Below are positions 1-6,550 of a stretch of DNA of 11,845 bases, piece by piece. The notes below the pieces were generated by a model, which saw only the letters and a program-made list of their open reading frames with translations, was not told the origin of the DNA and did not search any database. Each line of letters begins with the position of its first letter. Position 1 is the first letter of the stretch. Origin of the DNA: Flavobacteriales bacterium (lineage in GTDB: Bacteria; Bacteroidota; Bacteroidia; Flavobacteriales_D; Parvicellaceae); the NCBI GenBank assembly GCA_026993705.1, contig JALWSJ010000388.1:1-11845 (forward strand), given 5' to 3'. The translations under genes were made by a program, and so were the position numbers.

Positions 1-89
1 GCCTTTTCTGTTTAAGCTGCTGTATATCAGTAGTTTCCCTTATAAGGGACAGCTTTTTCTATTTTGGGCGTGGAGAGAGCACGGCAGTA
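1..89. other. non-coding edge with a 14-bp palindrome, downstream of the RHS cassette
   Basis: No gene is visible. A perfect palindrome TCCCTTATAAGGGA lies at 36-49, and AAGCTG (14-19) can pair with CAGCTT (50-55) around it. Read on the minus strand, AGAAAAAGC (near 52-60) is nearly repeated as AGAAAAGGC at the window edge (1-9), about 50 bp away, so a short tandem repeat could begin here and continue outside. On the minus strand no T-run follows the hairpin, so it is not a clear terminator for the upstream cassette. Confidence 0.35.
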
Positions 90-611
90 CTAATTCTTCT
101 TTTCGTCTTTCCGATTATATACCACCCACCGGTTATATACCCAGTTTTTGATTTGGTAATGTCTTTTATACTTATCAGGTACTAAATCATTAAGTAAAAC
201 AATTAATTCATTTATTGTTTTATTGTATTTTCGGTATTTAATAAAATAGCATTCATCTTCAATTAAGTCAAACAGCCTTATTCTCATGTAATAAGAAGGC
301 GATGTTAAGCTACTATTTTCTTTTATAATACTATCTACATCCATCAAAACAGAATCATGTATTATACTATAAATCTGAAGAACCTTACTGTAATCAAGAT
401 TTTTCATTTTAATAAAACTAGTCTTTTCTTTATAAGTTGCACCATCTCCAATAAAACTTCTACAAAAAAGTCCTTCATATTGCAATTGTATTTTTGTAAC
501 ACCAAAATAACCAGCTCCGCTAAGAATAGTAATTTCATAATAATTATACTTATCTTGACAGAATAGTGTCAAACTTAAATGAAAAATTAATAGTAGAGTT
601 ACTGCTTTCAT
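90..611 (-). CDS. small secreted protein, putative immunity partner of the adjacent RHS tip
   Basis: This 173-residue protein belongs to no family I recognise. Residues 1-18 form a signal peptide: one Lys, then a hydrophobic stretch LLLIFHLSLTLF, then Cys-Gln. A mature end starting at Gln is common for Bacteroidota exported proteins. The residues before Cys18 (T-L-F) do not fit a lipobox, so a lipoprotein is unlikely. The rest is mixed alpha/beta, rich in Tyr, Ile, Lys and Asn, with Cys at 50 and 121 and no catalytic motif. The ATG at 611 follows the TAA of the RHS gene directly (TAAATG), so the two are co-transcribed and probably translationally coupled. A small gene directly behind an RHS variable tip is the standard position of an immunity gene; that assignment is inferred from position only. 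Export would place it in the periplasm, implying protection in that compartment. The gene is visibly AT-richer than secDF or rocD, consistent with acquisition. Confidence 0.6.
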   Translation of the reverse strand: MKAVTLLLIFHLSLTLFCQDKYNYYEITILSGAGYFGVTKIQLQYEGLFCRSFIGDGATYKEKTSFIKMKNLDYSKVLQIYSIIHDSVLMDVDSIIKENSSLTSPSYYMRIRLFDLIEDECYFIKYRKYNKTINELIVLLNDLVPDKYKRHYQIKNWVYNRWVVYNRKDEKKN

Positions 612-1526
612 TTACTTAATATTATATTTATATTTTATCGCTTCTTCTAAATCTGCTTGTTGCCTTATACTTTCATCTTGATATCCATATTTAATTTCCG
701 TTATCTTATCAATAAAATCCTGTACACTTTGGTGGTCATATATTCTTTGGTAAATAAACGCTTCAGTTTCACGCTCTAACTTCGATTTATTTTCGCGTTC
801 TAATCTTTGGTTTCCGTGCCTATTTTCATGAATAACCAATTCATCTCGTCCACCTTTAATAAAAATACTAACCCTTCCCCCTATTATATTTCCATCCGTA
901 TCTGTATACAATACATCATCGGGACTTCCTGTCTCTCCTTCAAATCCTGATTTTATTCCAGAAATATCAGAAGAATAAATAAAAACTACAGGACTGTTTA
1001 TTATGTTTTCAAAGTCTTTTGATAATTTATTCCATTTTCTTAAAGTATTTTCCGCTTTTGTTTTTGCTTTATTTATTTTATTCGTTTGTCTTTTATTTAA
1101 TTCACCAGAAGCTAACTGTTTTTCATACCCTTTTATTTCTTCATTTAAGCTAAAAATACGATTATTTACATTGTCATAAGCTGTTGTAAAATCTTTTTTT
1201 GCTTGTTTATCATAGTCTCCATTAGAATTTACAAATGAAGTGTCATTACCCAACGGGTCGATAAAACAGACAGGATTATTTGCAAAAGTAGAATAAGAAC
1301 TTTCGTGAGGTTTAACGACAGGGTCTATATTCCAACGTCTGCCAATTCTACAATCATATTGCCAAAATTCTGCAGTGTAGATTGTTCCTGATGAACTAAA
1401 AATTTCATCGTCCTTTTCTTGTCCCTGGAACCCATACCTATACTCCTCAATACTCCCCAATCTCCCAACCATCTCCATACCAAAGGGGTAATAATCATTA
1501 TATATTTTATAATGTACACGCATCAT
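612..1526 (-). CDS. orphan RHS C-terminal fragment with HExxH metallopeptidase-like toxin tip
   Basis: This 304-residue protein starts in the last part of an RHS core. Residues 11-95 carry the hallmark series YYPFG, YRYGFQGQEKDDE, TAEFWQYD, IGRRWNIDP, FANNPVCFIDPLGND. RHS proteins are usually far larger (a long YD-repeat shell), so the whole shell is missing. After the core comes a charged, probably coiled-coil stretch (about 105-175), then a variable domain (about 178-304) with H233-E-N-R-H237, an HExxH zinc-binding motif, and E255 in ETEAFIYQ some 18 residues later, suitable as a third ligand. This resembles metallopeptidase tips seen on polymorphic toxins; a protease activity is inferred. 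The start ATG overlaps the antiporter stop as ATGA, so translation could be by re-initiation; a second Met follows at once. It has no signal peptide or secretion domain. It could be a silent cassette for recombination with a full rhs gene elsewhere, or a remnant that still needs its immunity gene. Confidence 0.8.
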   Translation of the reverse strand: MMRVHYKIYNDYYPFGMEMVGRLGSIEEYRYGFQGQEKDDEIFSSSGTIYTAEFWQYDCRIGRRWNIDPVVKPHESSYSTFANNPVCFIDPLGNDTSFVNSNGDYDKQAKKDFTTAYDNVNNRIFSLNEEIKGYEKQLASGELNKRQTNKINKAKTKAENTLRKWNKLSKDFENIINSPVVFIYSSDISGIKSGFEGETGSPDDVLYTDTDGNIIGGRVSIFIKGGRDELVIHENRHGNQRLERENKSKLERETEAFIYQRIYDHQSVQDFIDKITEIKYGYQDESIRQQADLEEAIKYKYNIK

Positions 1527-2446
1527 AGTACCATATAAATATAAGCGATATAAGCAGCAAGCAATATGACACCTTTTAGGCGACCTATTTTTTTACCGAT
1601 AAATAATATAGGGAGCATTAATACTGCAATACCTATAACCCAATACATATCAAAAGATAATACTTTTTCGCTTACTTCAATAGGTTTAACCATACTTGTA
1701 ATACCTAAAACAGCCATAATGTTAAAGATGTTAGAACCAATTAAGTTACCTACGGAAATGTCAGTTTGTTTTCTATAAGCGGCAACAGTTGATGCGACCA
1801 ATTCAGGTGCAGATGTCCCAAATGCCACAACTGTAACACCAATTGTAGTATCACTTAAATTAAACATTTTAGCAATATCTATTGCACCTTCAACAAACCA
1901 TTCTGAGCCAAGATATAAACCTATAAGACCTCCTAAAATCAACAACAAACCTATTACCGAAGAACCCTTGATTTCATCAATTTCTGGGTCTATCTTGTTG
2001 TTTTCTCTTCGTGAGTTCCTTATCAAGATAAAGGTAAACACCGATAATATAGTAAATAAAACTAATCCTTCCCAACCTTGAATGATATTGTCTAGCGAAA
2101 ACAGATAAAAAAGAGCAGAAGCCAATAGCATCATTGGCCAATCAACTATTTTTGTTTGACGTTCGGGGATAATCGGAAAAATTAATACGGTTATACCCAA
2201 TACCAAAGTTAAATTAGCGATGTTTGAACCCACAACATTTCCTATAGAAATACCGGGAGCTCCATCTAAAGCCGCTTGCAAACTCACCAATAATTCCGGA
2301 GCCGAAGTTCCAAAAGAAACAATGGTCATTCCAATAACTAAGGGAGATATTTTAAAGTTTTTGGCAATTGTAACCGCCCCTTTAACGAGTAGTTCTCCAC
2401 CTACAACCAAAACAATCAACCCTACAATTAATAAAAACACTCCCAT
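1523..2446 (-). CDS. calcium/sodium antiporter (CaCA family, YrbG-like)
   Basis: This 307-residue inner-membrane protein is about the usual length for bacterial YrbG-type cation exchangers. It shows the two inverted alpha-repeats that define the CaCA superfamily. The first has GTSAPE at 46-51 and GNVVGSNIAN at 69-78; the second has GTSAPE at 210-215 and GNLIGSNIFN at 233-242. The acidic residues E51 and E215 are the expected cation ligands. Around ten hydrophobic segments flank a short charged loop at about 143-160 (NSRRENNKIDPEIDEIK). The family exchanges Ca2+ for Na+ or H+; the ion used here cannot be told from sequence. The ATG lies one base after the tatA stop (TAA-T-ATG), and the stop overlaps the RHS start by 4 nt. 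The C-terminus (ending IAYIYMVL) looks complete, so the RHS cassette was joined without removing antiporter residues. Confidence 0.92.
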   Translation of the reverse strand: MGVFLLIVGLIVLVVGGELLVKGAVTIAKNFKISPLVIGMTIVSFGTSAPELLVSLQAALDGAPGISIGNVVGSNIANLTLVLGITVLIFPIIPERQTKIVDWPMMLLASALFYLFSLDNIIQGWEGLVLFTILSVFTFILIRNSRRENNKIDPEIDEIKGSSVIGLLLILGGLIGLYLGSEWFVEGAIDIAKMFNLSDTTIGVTVVAFGTSAPELVASTVAAYRKQTDISVGNLIGSNIFNIMAVLGITSMVKPIEVSEKVLSFDMYWVIGIAVLMLPILFIGKKIGRLKGVILLAAYIAYIYMVL

Positions 2447-2447
2447 A

Positions 2448-2753
2448 TTATTTTTTGTCTATTTCTTTAAGCGGTTTTTCTATCTCTGCTAAATTATGGT
2501 TGACTTCTTTCTTTGTCTGTTCTACGCCTTTTAGTACAGAATTTTCTATATCTCGTATGCCGGAAGCAGAATCTTTTACAGAATCTTGTATTTCTCTTTG
2601 AATATCTTGTGTAGCGTCCTTTACTTGGCGAACAGTTCTACCTAATGTTCTTGCAATTTTAGGTATGCTGTCTGCACCAAAGAAAATTAAGATAAATAGC
2701 AATATAACAATTACTTCACCTGTACTGATACTATCTAAAAACAATAAACTCAT
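2448..2753 (-). CDS. tatA: Sec-independent (twin-arginine) translocase subunit, TatA/TatB type
   Basis: This short membrane-anchored subunit belongs to the Tat system, which exports folded proteins across the inner membrane. One N-terminal hydrophobic helix (GEVIVILLFILIFF) is followed by the family hinge (FFGADSIPKIARTLGR) and an amphipathic, charged helical tail. The length is 101 residues from the ATG at 2753. A longer reading from a TTG at 2786 adds 11 residues, but that TTG lies within the secDF terminator hairpin and upstream of a TAnnTTTG promoter box, so I reject it; the extension (MKRLFFCTFAT) also does not look like a Tat N-terminus. The tail is longer than in minimal TatA and could mark a TatB-like role; TatA and TatB cannot be separated safely here. 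It heads the tight tat-antiporter-RHS-immunity gene string. Confidence 0.85.
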   Translation of the reverse strand: MSLLFLDSISTGEVIVILLFILIFFGADSIPKIARTLGRTVRQVKDATQDIQREIQDSVKDSASGIRDIENSVLKGVEQTKKEVNHNLAEIEKPLKEIDKK

Positions 2754-2758
2754 TGTTG

Positions 2759-2788
2759 CAAATGTACAAAAAAAAAGCCTTTTCAAAA
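2759..2788 (-). promoter_or_regulatory. Bacteroidota-type promoter for the tatA operon
   Basis: On the minus strand a -7 box TACATTTG (2766-2759) fits the Bacteroidota consensus TAnnTTTG. A -33-like TTTTG (2788-2784) stands 17 bp upstream, at the short end of known spacings. The promoter is embedded in the right half of the secDF terminator. Initiation a few bases past the -7 box would leave almost no leader before the ATG at 2753. AT-rich DNA produces such boxes by chance, so this is moderate evidence. Confidence 0.5.
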
Positions 2789-2805
2789 TTTTGAAAAGGC
2801 TTTTT
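2768..2805 (-). terminator. intrinsic terminator of secDF
   Basis: A perfect 34-nt palindrome occupies 2772-2805. The arms are AAAAAGCCTTTTC and GAAAAGGCTTTTT around AAAATTTT. Read on the minus strand it ends in nine T residues (2776-2768), the classic Rho-independent form, placed about 50 nt after the secDF stop. It separates secDF from tatA, so the two are probably independent transcription units. Confidence 0.85.
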
Positions 2806-2857
2806 GTATGAATGAACAGAGTTAAAATGATAACTCGTTCAATACTTATATACAGAT

Positions 2858-5800
2858 TTATTTTTTATCCTCTTTTTCGTTGATAATTCCATTTTTACTT
2901 AAATCAATAACAGATGGAGATGCAATAAACAACGAAGAGTAAGTACCGACAACAACACCAATCATCAAAGCAAACGAGAAGCCTCTAATCGATTCCCCTC
3001 CAAACAAGAAGATAACTAATAATACAACAAAAGTAGTCATTGAAGTATTTAATGTTCTACTTAACGTGCTGTTTAAGGCTTTGTTAACTACTTCTTTTTC
3101 CTCATGTCGTTTGTGTAATACTAGATATTCTCTAATTCTATCGAATACAACCACGGTATCATTTATTGAGTAACCGACTACGGTTAGGATGGCTGCGATA
3201 AAAGCTTGGTCGATTTGCATCGAGAACGGCATAATGTTATATAGCAATGAGAATAATCCCAATACAATAATAACATCATGGAACATTGCAATTAGTGCAC
3301 CCATACCAAAAGTTACGTTTCTAAATCGTGCTGCAATGTACGCGAAAATAACAATTAATGAGAAGAGTACAGCAAAGAATGACCCCAATATCAACTCATT
3401 TGATATTTGCGGATTTACCGAACGTTGCTCCACAATTAAGAAGGTATTTTTTACACCTGCTTCTACTTTATTTTTTGGTTGATAACCTGCATTTTCAAGT
3501 GCTAAGGTCATTACAGAATCTACTTTTTGCGTAGCATCTTTACTAATATCTGTGTATAAATACTTAGTGGTGATGTCTAACGTAAATTCATTATTCACCG
3601 TTTTAATTTCAGGTTTTATTTGCTTTCCGTCTTCAACCGATACTTCTTTTACAGCTTCTGCAATTGCATCTTTTGCAGGTGCTTCACCGTTAAACTCTAT
3701 TCGGTAAACTCTACCTCCCGTAAATTCAACTCCTTTATCTAATCCTATTGTTACTAAAGAAACCAAACTAATCAAAACAGCAACGATAGAAACTAAATAG
3801 AATTTTTTTCTACGTCCTACGAAATCATAATCAGTGTCCACAAATAATGTAGCGGTTGCCGGTCTTGAGAAAGTTATCTCTTTGTTCTTGTCTAAAAGGT
3901 AAGAGAAAATTAAACGAGTTAAGATAATAGATGAGTACAAAGAAGTAAAAATACCTACAATTAAAGTCATCGCGAACCCTTCTATTGGACCTGTACCAAA
4001 ATACAATAACACAATAGCCGTTAATAAAGACGTTATATTCGCATCCAAAATAGCTGAGTAGGCATTTTTATATCCTTCCGCAATGGCTATTTTCATTCCT
4101 TTTCCATCACGTAATTCTTCTCTTATACGCTCAAATATCAATACGTTTGCATCGACTGACATACCTAATGTTAATACCAAACCGGCTATACCCGGTAAAG
4201 TTAATGTTGCCCCCATAGAAGCTAAAGCACCTAATAAAAAGAAGATATTCGCAAATAGAGCTATACTTGCAACAACTCCTGCGGTACCATAATAGAAAAT
4301 CATATAAGCAAGTACTAAGATTAAAGCAGCAATAAATGACCACATTCCTGCTCTAATATTTTCTTCTCCTAAGGTTGGACCTACAACTGCTTCATCTACA
4401 ATTACTGCAGGCGTATCAAACGAACCGGCTTCCAATACCGTTGCTAAATCTTGTGCTTCAGGTATAGTAAAGTCCCCCGAAATTTCTGTATTCCCATTTG
4501 GAATAGGTCCATTGATAACCGGTGCAGAATACACTTGATCATCCAATACAATGGCAGTCATTCTACCTACATTGTTTGTTGTTATCTCTTTCCAACGTTC
4601 CGCTCCATAAGGAGTCATTGTAACCGAAACGGTTACTTTTTTAGCATCTTGGTTATAATCTTGTTTTGCTGTACTGATGTCATCTCCGGTCAACAATGGA
4701 TTGCCATCTGTTGGTACTTCTAAAGCATATAGCATATACCCTCTACCATCTTGGTCTGAGCTAGACCATCTAAACATTACATTGGAAGGTAAAATACTTC
4801 GAGCTAAATCGCTGTTTAACATTCTGTTGATTTTAGCGGTATCTTTAGCTTTTGCATATCCGATATAAGGACCGCTCATTGCACCCTCAATATTTAATAA
4901 TTCAAATAAAGGACCTTCCAATAAATTTGGTGCTTCATCTACTTTTGTTGAATCCGCCTCATCTTCTAATCCTAACTCGTCTTCAACTTCCAACGAATCA
5001 ACTACAACTTCGGTTGAATCGTTAACTTGTAAGGTGTCTATTGTTTCTTTTACTACTAGTTCTTCCTCTAAATCTTCTTCTACGTTTCCGCCTTCTTTTT
5101 GTTTTTTTAATTCTTCATTTAACAAAATGAATTGGTCGCTTAAAGGAGTAGGATAACCTAACCAAAAACCTAATTCTGCTCTTGATTGTAGTAATTTTCT
5201 TACCCTTTCTTTATCTTTCGCTCCCGGTAATTCAATATGTAAACGTCCCGATATAGGTTGCTTCTGAATAGAAGGTTGCGATACTCCAAAACGGTTGATA
5301 CGTGTTTCAATGATTTTTTCGGTATTGTCAATAGCATCTTTAGCTAGCTTTCTCAGCGTTGCTATCATTTCTTGATTGGTAGCATCTAAAGGGAAATTGT
5401 CTTTATCTCCAATATTGAAGAAAGTCATTTTCTCATCTTTGTATTCGCTGTTGTTGTAGGCTTCCTCAAATAGAGAGATGAAATCATCCCCTTCACCTTC
5501 GCTGTATGCTTTTAGAGCTGCGTTAAAAGGTTCTCTGAAAGCAGGTTTTAATGAGTTGCCGGCTTTATTAAGAACCAAATCCGGAATGGAAACTTCCAAA
5601 GTAACACTCATTCCTCCTTGAAGGTCTAATCCCGTTCCTAATTTTTGGTCATTACATTGTCTGTAAGTTAATCCAAAAACAGGGTAAATAGGTTCGTCAG
5701 CGTGTTCCGAAATATAGGTTTGTTCAAAAAAGTTTTTCGCTGTTTGTTCTGCTCTTTTGCTGGGTTGTCCGTCTTCTCCAACTATATATATAGTATCTCT

Positions 5801-5971
5801 TCCGGTAAGAATGTACTCCTCACCTGAATTAACAGCTTCTTTCCATTTCTTTTCAGCGTATTTTTCAGCTTTGTTTTCTAATCCTTTGGTTACCCAAGAG
5901 AATGACAACTGGTATAAACTTGCAAGTGTCAATAAAATGGTAAATACCCAAATGGCTCCTCTGTTTTGCAT
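2858..5971 (-). CDS. secDF: protein translocase subunit SecDF (fused SecD-SecF)
   Basis: This 1037-residue fusion of SecD and SecF is the usual arrangement in Bacteroidota. It is the RND-type, proton-motive-force-driven accessory of SecYEG that pulls preproteins across the inner membrane. TM1 is at about 8-26. The SecD marker GLDLQGG is at 114-120, SGRLHIELPG at 241-250, and GMSVDANVLIFERIREE at 603-619 with transmembrane Asp607. The SecF half begins after about residue 720, with GVEFTGG at 747-753, the MFHD motif (Asp899) and GYSINDTVVVFDRIRE at 933-948. These Asp residues match the proton-relay positions described for SecDF. Residues about 287-350 form a Glu/Asp-rich, low-complexity insertion in the periplasmic region. 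The gene is preceded by a 130-nt leader and followed by a strong terminator, so it is probably monocistronic. The start ATG is well supported by the position of TM1. Confidence 0.98.
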   Translation of the reverse strand: MQNRGAIWVFTILLTLASLYQLSFSWVTKGLENKAEKYAEKKWKEAVNSGEEYILTGRDTIYIVGEDGQPSKRAEQTAKNFFEQTYISEHADEPIYPVFGLTYRQCNDQKLGTGLDLQGGMSVTLEVSIPDLVLNKAGNSLKPAFREPFNAALKAYSEGEGDDFISLFEEAYNNSEYKDEKMTFFNIGDKDNFPLDATNQEMIATLRKLAKDAIDNTEKIIETRINRFGVSQPSIQKQPISGRLHIELPGAKDKERVRKLLQSRAELGFWLGYPTPLSDQFILLNEELKKQKEGGNVEEDLEEELVVKETIDTLQVNDSTEVVVDSLEVEDELGLEDEADSTKVDEAPNLLEGPLFELLNIEGAMSGPYIGYAKAKDTAKINRMLNSDLARSILPSNVMFRWSSSDQDGRGYMLYALEVPTDGNPLLTGDDISTAKQDYNQDAKKVTVSVTMTPYGAERWKEITTNNVGRMTAIVLDDQVYSAPVINGPIPNGNTEISGDFTIPEAQDLATVLEAGSFDTPAVIVDEAVVGPTLGEENIRAGMWSFIAALILVLAYMIFYYGTAGVVASIALFANIFFLLGALASMGATLTLPGIAGLVLTLGMSVDANVLIFERIREELRDGKGMKIAIAEGYKNAYSAILDANITSLLTAIVLLYFGTGPIEGFAMTLIVGIFTSLYSSIILTRLIFSYLLDKNKEITFSRPATATLFVDTDYDFVGRRKKFYLVSIVAVLISLVSLVTIGLDKGVEFTGGRVYRIEFNGEAPAKDAIAEAVKEVSVEDGKQIKPEIKTVNNEFTLDITTKYLYTDISKDATQKVDSVMTLALENAGYQPKNKVEAGVKNTFLIVEQRSVNPQISNELILGSFFAVLFSLIVIFAYIAARFRNVTFGMGALIAMFHDVIIVLGLFSLLYNIMPFSMQIDQAFIAAILTVVGYSINDTVVVFDRIREYLVLHKRHEEKEVVNKALNSTLSRTLNTSMTTFVVLLVIFLFGGESIRGFSFALMIGVVVGTYSSLFIASPSVIDLSKNGIINEKEDKK

Positions 5972-6103
5972 TTATTTTGGTTTTAAATTAATGTTTTTGT
6001 ATGCTTTTGCACCTTGTCTTTTGTTGTTCTTTTGCTTGTAAACTCTAGCTTCGGCACTTAATTTCTCTTTGTTGAATGCCCAACTCGGTAAAAATCAAGG
6101 GTG
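5972..6103 (-). other. secDF 5' leader with a 40-codon stop-free frame lacking a start codon
   Basis: Between the putative promoter and the secDF ATG, the minus strand has a stop-free frame from 6094 to 5975. It ends in TAA directly before the secDF ATG (TAAATG). Its translation is Lys/Asn/Ala-rich (it ends KNINLKPK) and contains no ATG, GTG or TTG in frame, so I do not call it a gene. The DNA is purine-rich on the coding strand, which alone keeps frames open. Confidence 0.3.
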
Positions 6104-6134
6104 CAAATATAGAATTTCAAACAATTATTAGCAA
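6104..6134 (-). promoter_or_regulatory. putative secDF promoter
   Basis: On the minus strand, TATATTTG (6111-6104) fits the -7 consensus TAnnTTTG, with TTG (6134-6132) 20 bp upstream as the -33 element. This predicts a leader of about 130 nt. Confidence 0.5.
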
Positions 6135-6299
6135 CATTTTTTCATAAACTATATAAGTTTATTATCAAAGTGCCGGTTTCTGTTTTGTTTTAACGTTATT
6201 TTTGATATTGTGATTGGGAATGTTTTTTTTAGAGAAAATCTATCTCTTTGTTTTTTATTTTTGTTCAAAATTATTTTTCATCGTCTAAGAAAACTAAAA
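6135..6299. other. AT-rich spacer, nothing recognised
   Basis: This spacer between the secDF promoter and the left repeat copy is dominated by T-runs on the plus strand. No ORF, hairpin with a T-tract, or RNA gene was seen. Confidence 0.5.
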
Positions 6300-6484
6300 C
6301 TCATTTTCTTACTGCTCTTTTTACACGCGTTAGGGATAGAACGGCGTGTTTGAACTCCTTTTTTTGCTTGCTTGCTGTTTGCAAGCAAAAAAAAAGCGAG
6401 TAGTGATAGCCCGACCTATTTTTGTAAAAGACACGTTTAGCGATAGCGATATGTGTCTTTTGTGAAAATGGGGAACGCCCAAAA
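6300..6484 (-). repeat. dispersed structured repeat, copy A (inverted relative to copy B)
   Basis: Read on the minus strand the element runs GGGCGTTCCCC - hairpin 1 - GGTCGGGCTATCACTACTC - hairpin 2 - a conserved tail (GGAGTTCAAACACGCCGTT, then CTATCCCTAACGCG). The best-defined core is 6326-6480. Hairpin 1 pairs 6453-6469 with 6418-6434 around an 18-nt loop (6435-6452) identical to that of copy B; three central pairs are mismatched. Hairpin 2 pairs the GCTTGC and T-run at 6359-6371 with GCAAGC and the A-run at 6381-6395. Similarity to copy B continues weakly past the tail (AGAAAATGA). A 68-codon ORF can be read across it but is rejected. Confidence 0.85.
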
Positions 6485-6522
6485 TATACTATGAATTTAA
6501 GGCACATCTAAAAGTTTCTTAC

Positions 6523-6530
6523 TATATTTG
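6523..6530 (+). promoter_or_regulatory. -7 box of a putative rocD promoter
   Basis: TATATTTG matches TAnnTTTG and lies 20 bp before the rocD ATG, predicting a leader of about 15 nt. No convincing -33 TTG is found at the usual distance. An overlapping three-codon frame (ATG ATA TGA, 6546-6554) covers the rocD start; its role is unknown. Confidence 0.4.
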
Positions 6531-6550
6531 GGACACTAAAATTAAATGAT

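Noticed and set aside
1325..1519. 64-codon minus-strand ORF within the RHS gene
   Set aside because: It is an alternative frame under the conserved RHS core, which is clearly coded in the other frame.
2754..2786. TTG start extending TatA by 11 residues
   Set aside because: It falls in the secDF terminator hairpin and upstream of a good -7 promoter box, and the ATG at 2753 gives a typical TatA N-terminus.
4083..4868. Several ORFs of 60-90 codons on either strand inside secDF
   Set aside because: They are shadows of the secDF reading frame, with no motif, hydrophobic pattern or independent signals.
6197..6204. TATTTTTG box on the plus strand in the secDF-rocD spacer
   Set aside because: No gene follows for about 350 bp and no -33 element is at a suitable distance; it is a chance match in T-rich DNA.
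6301..6507. 68-codon minus-strand ORF between secDF and rocD
   Set aside because: It lies entirely across repeat copy A, including both hairpins. The translation only reflects the repeat sequence, and copy B does not keep the frame.
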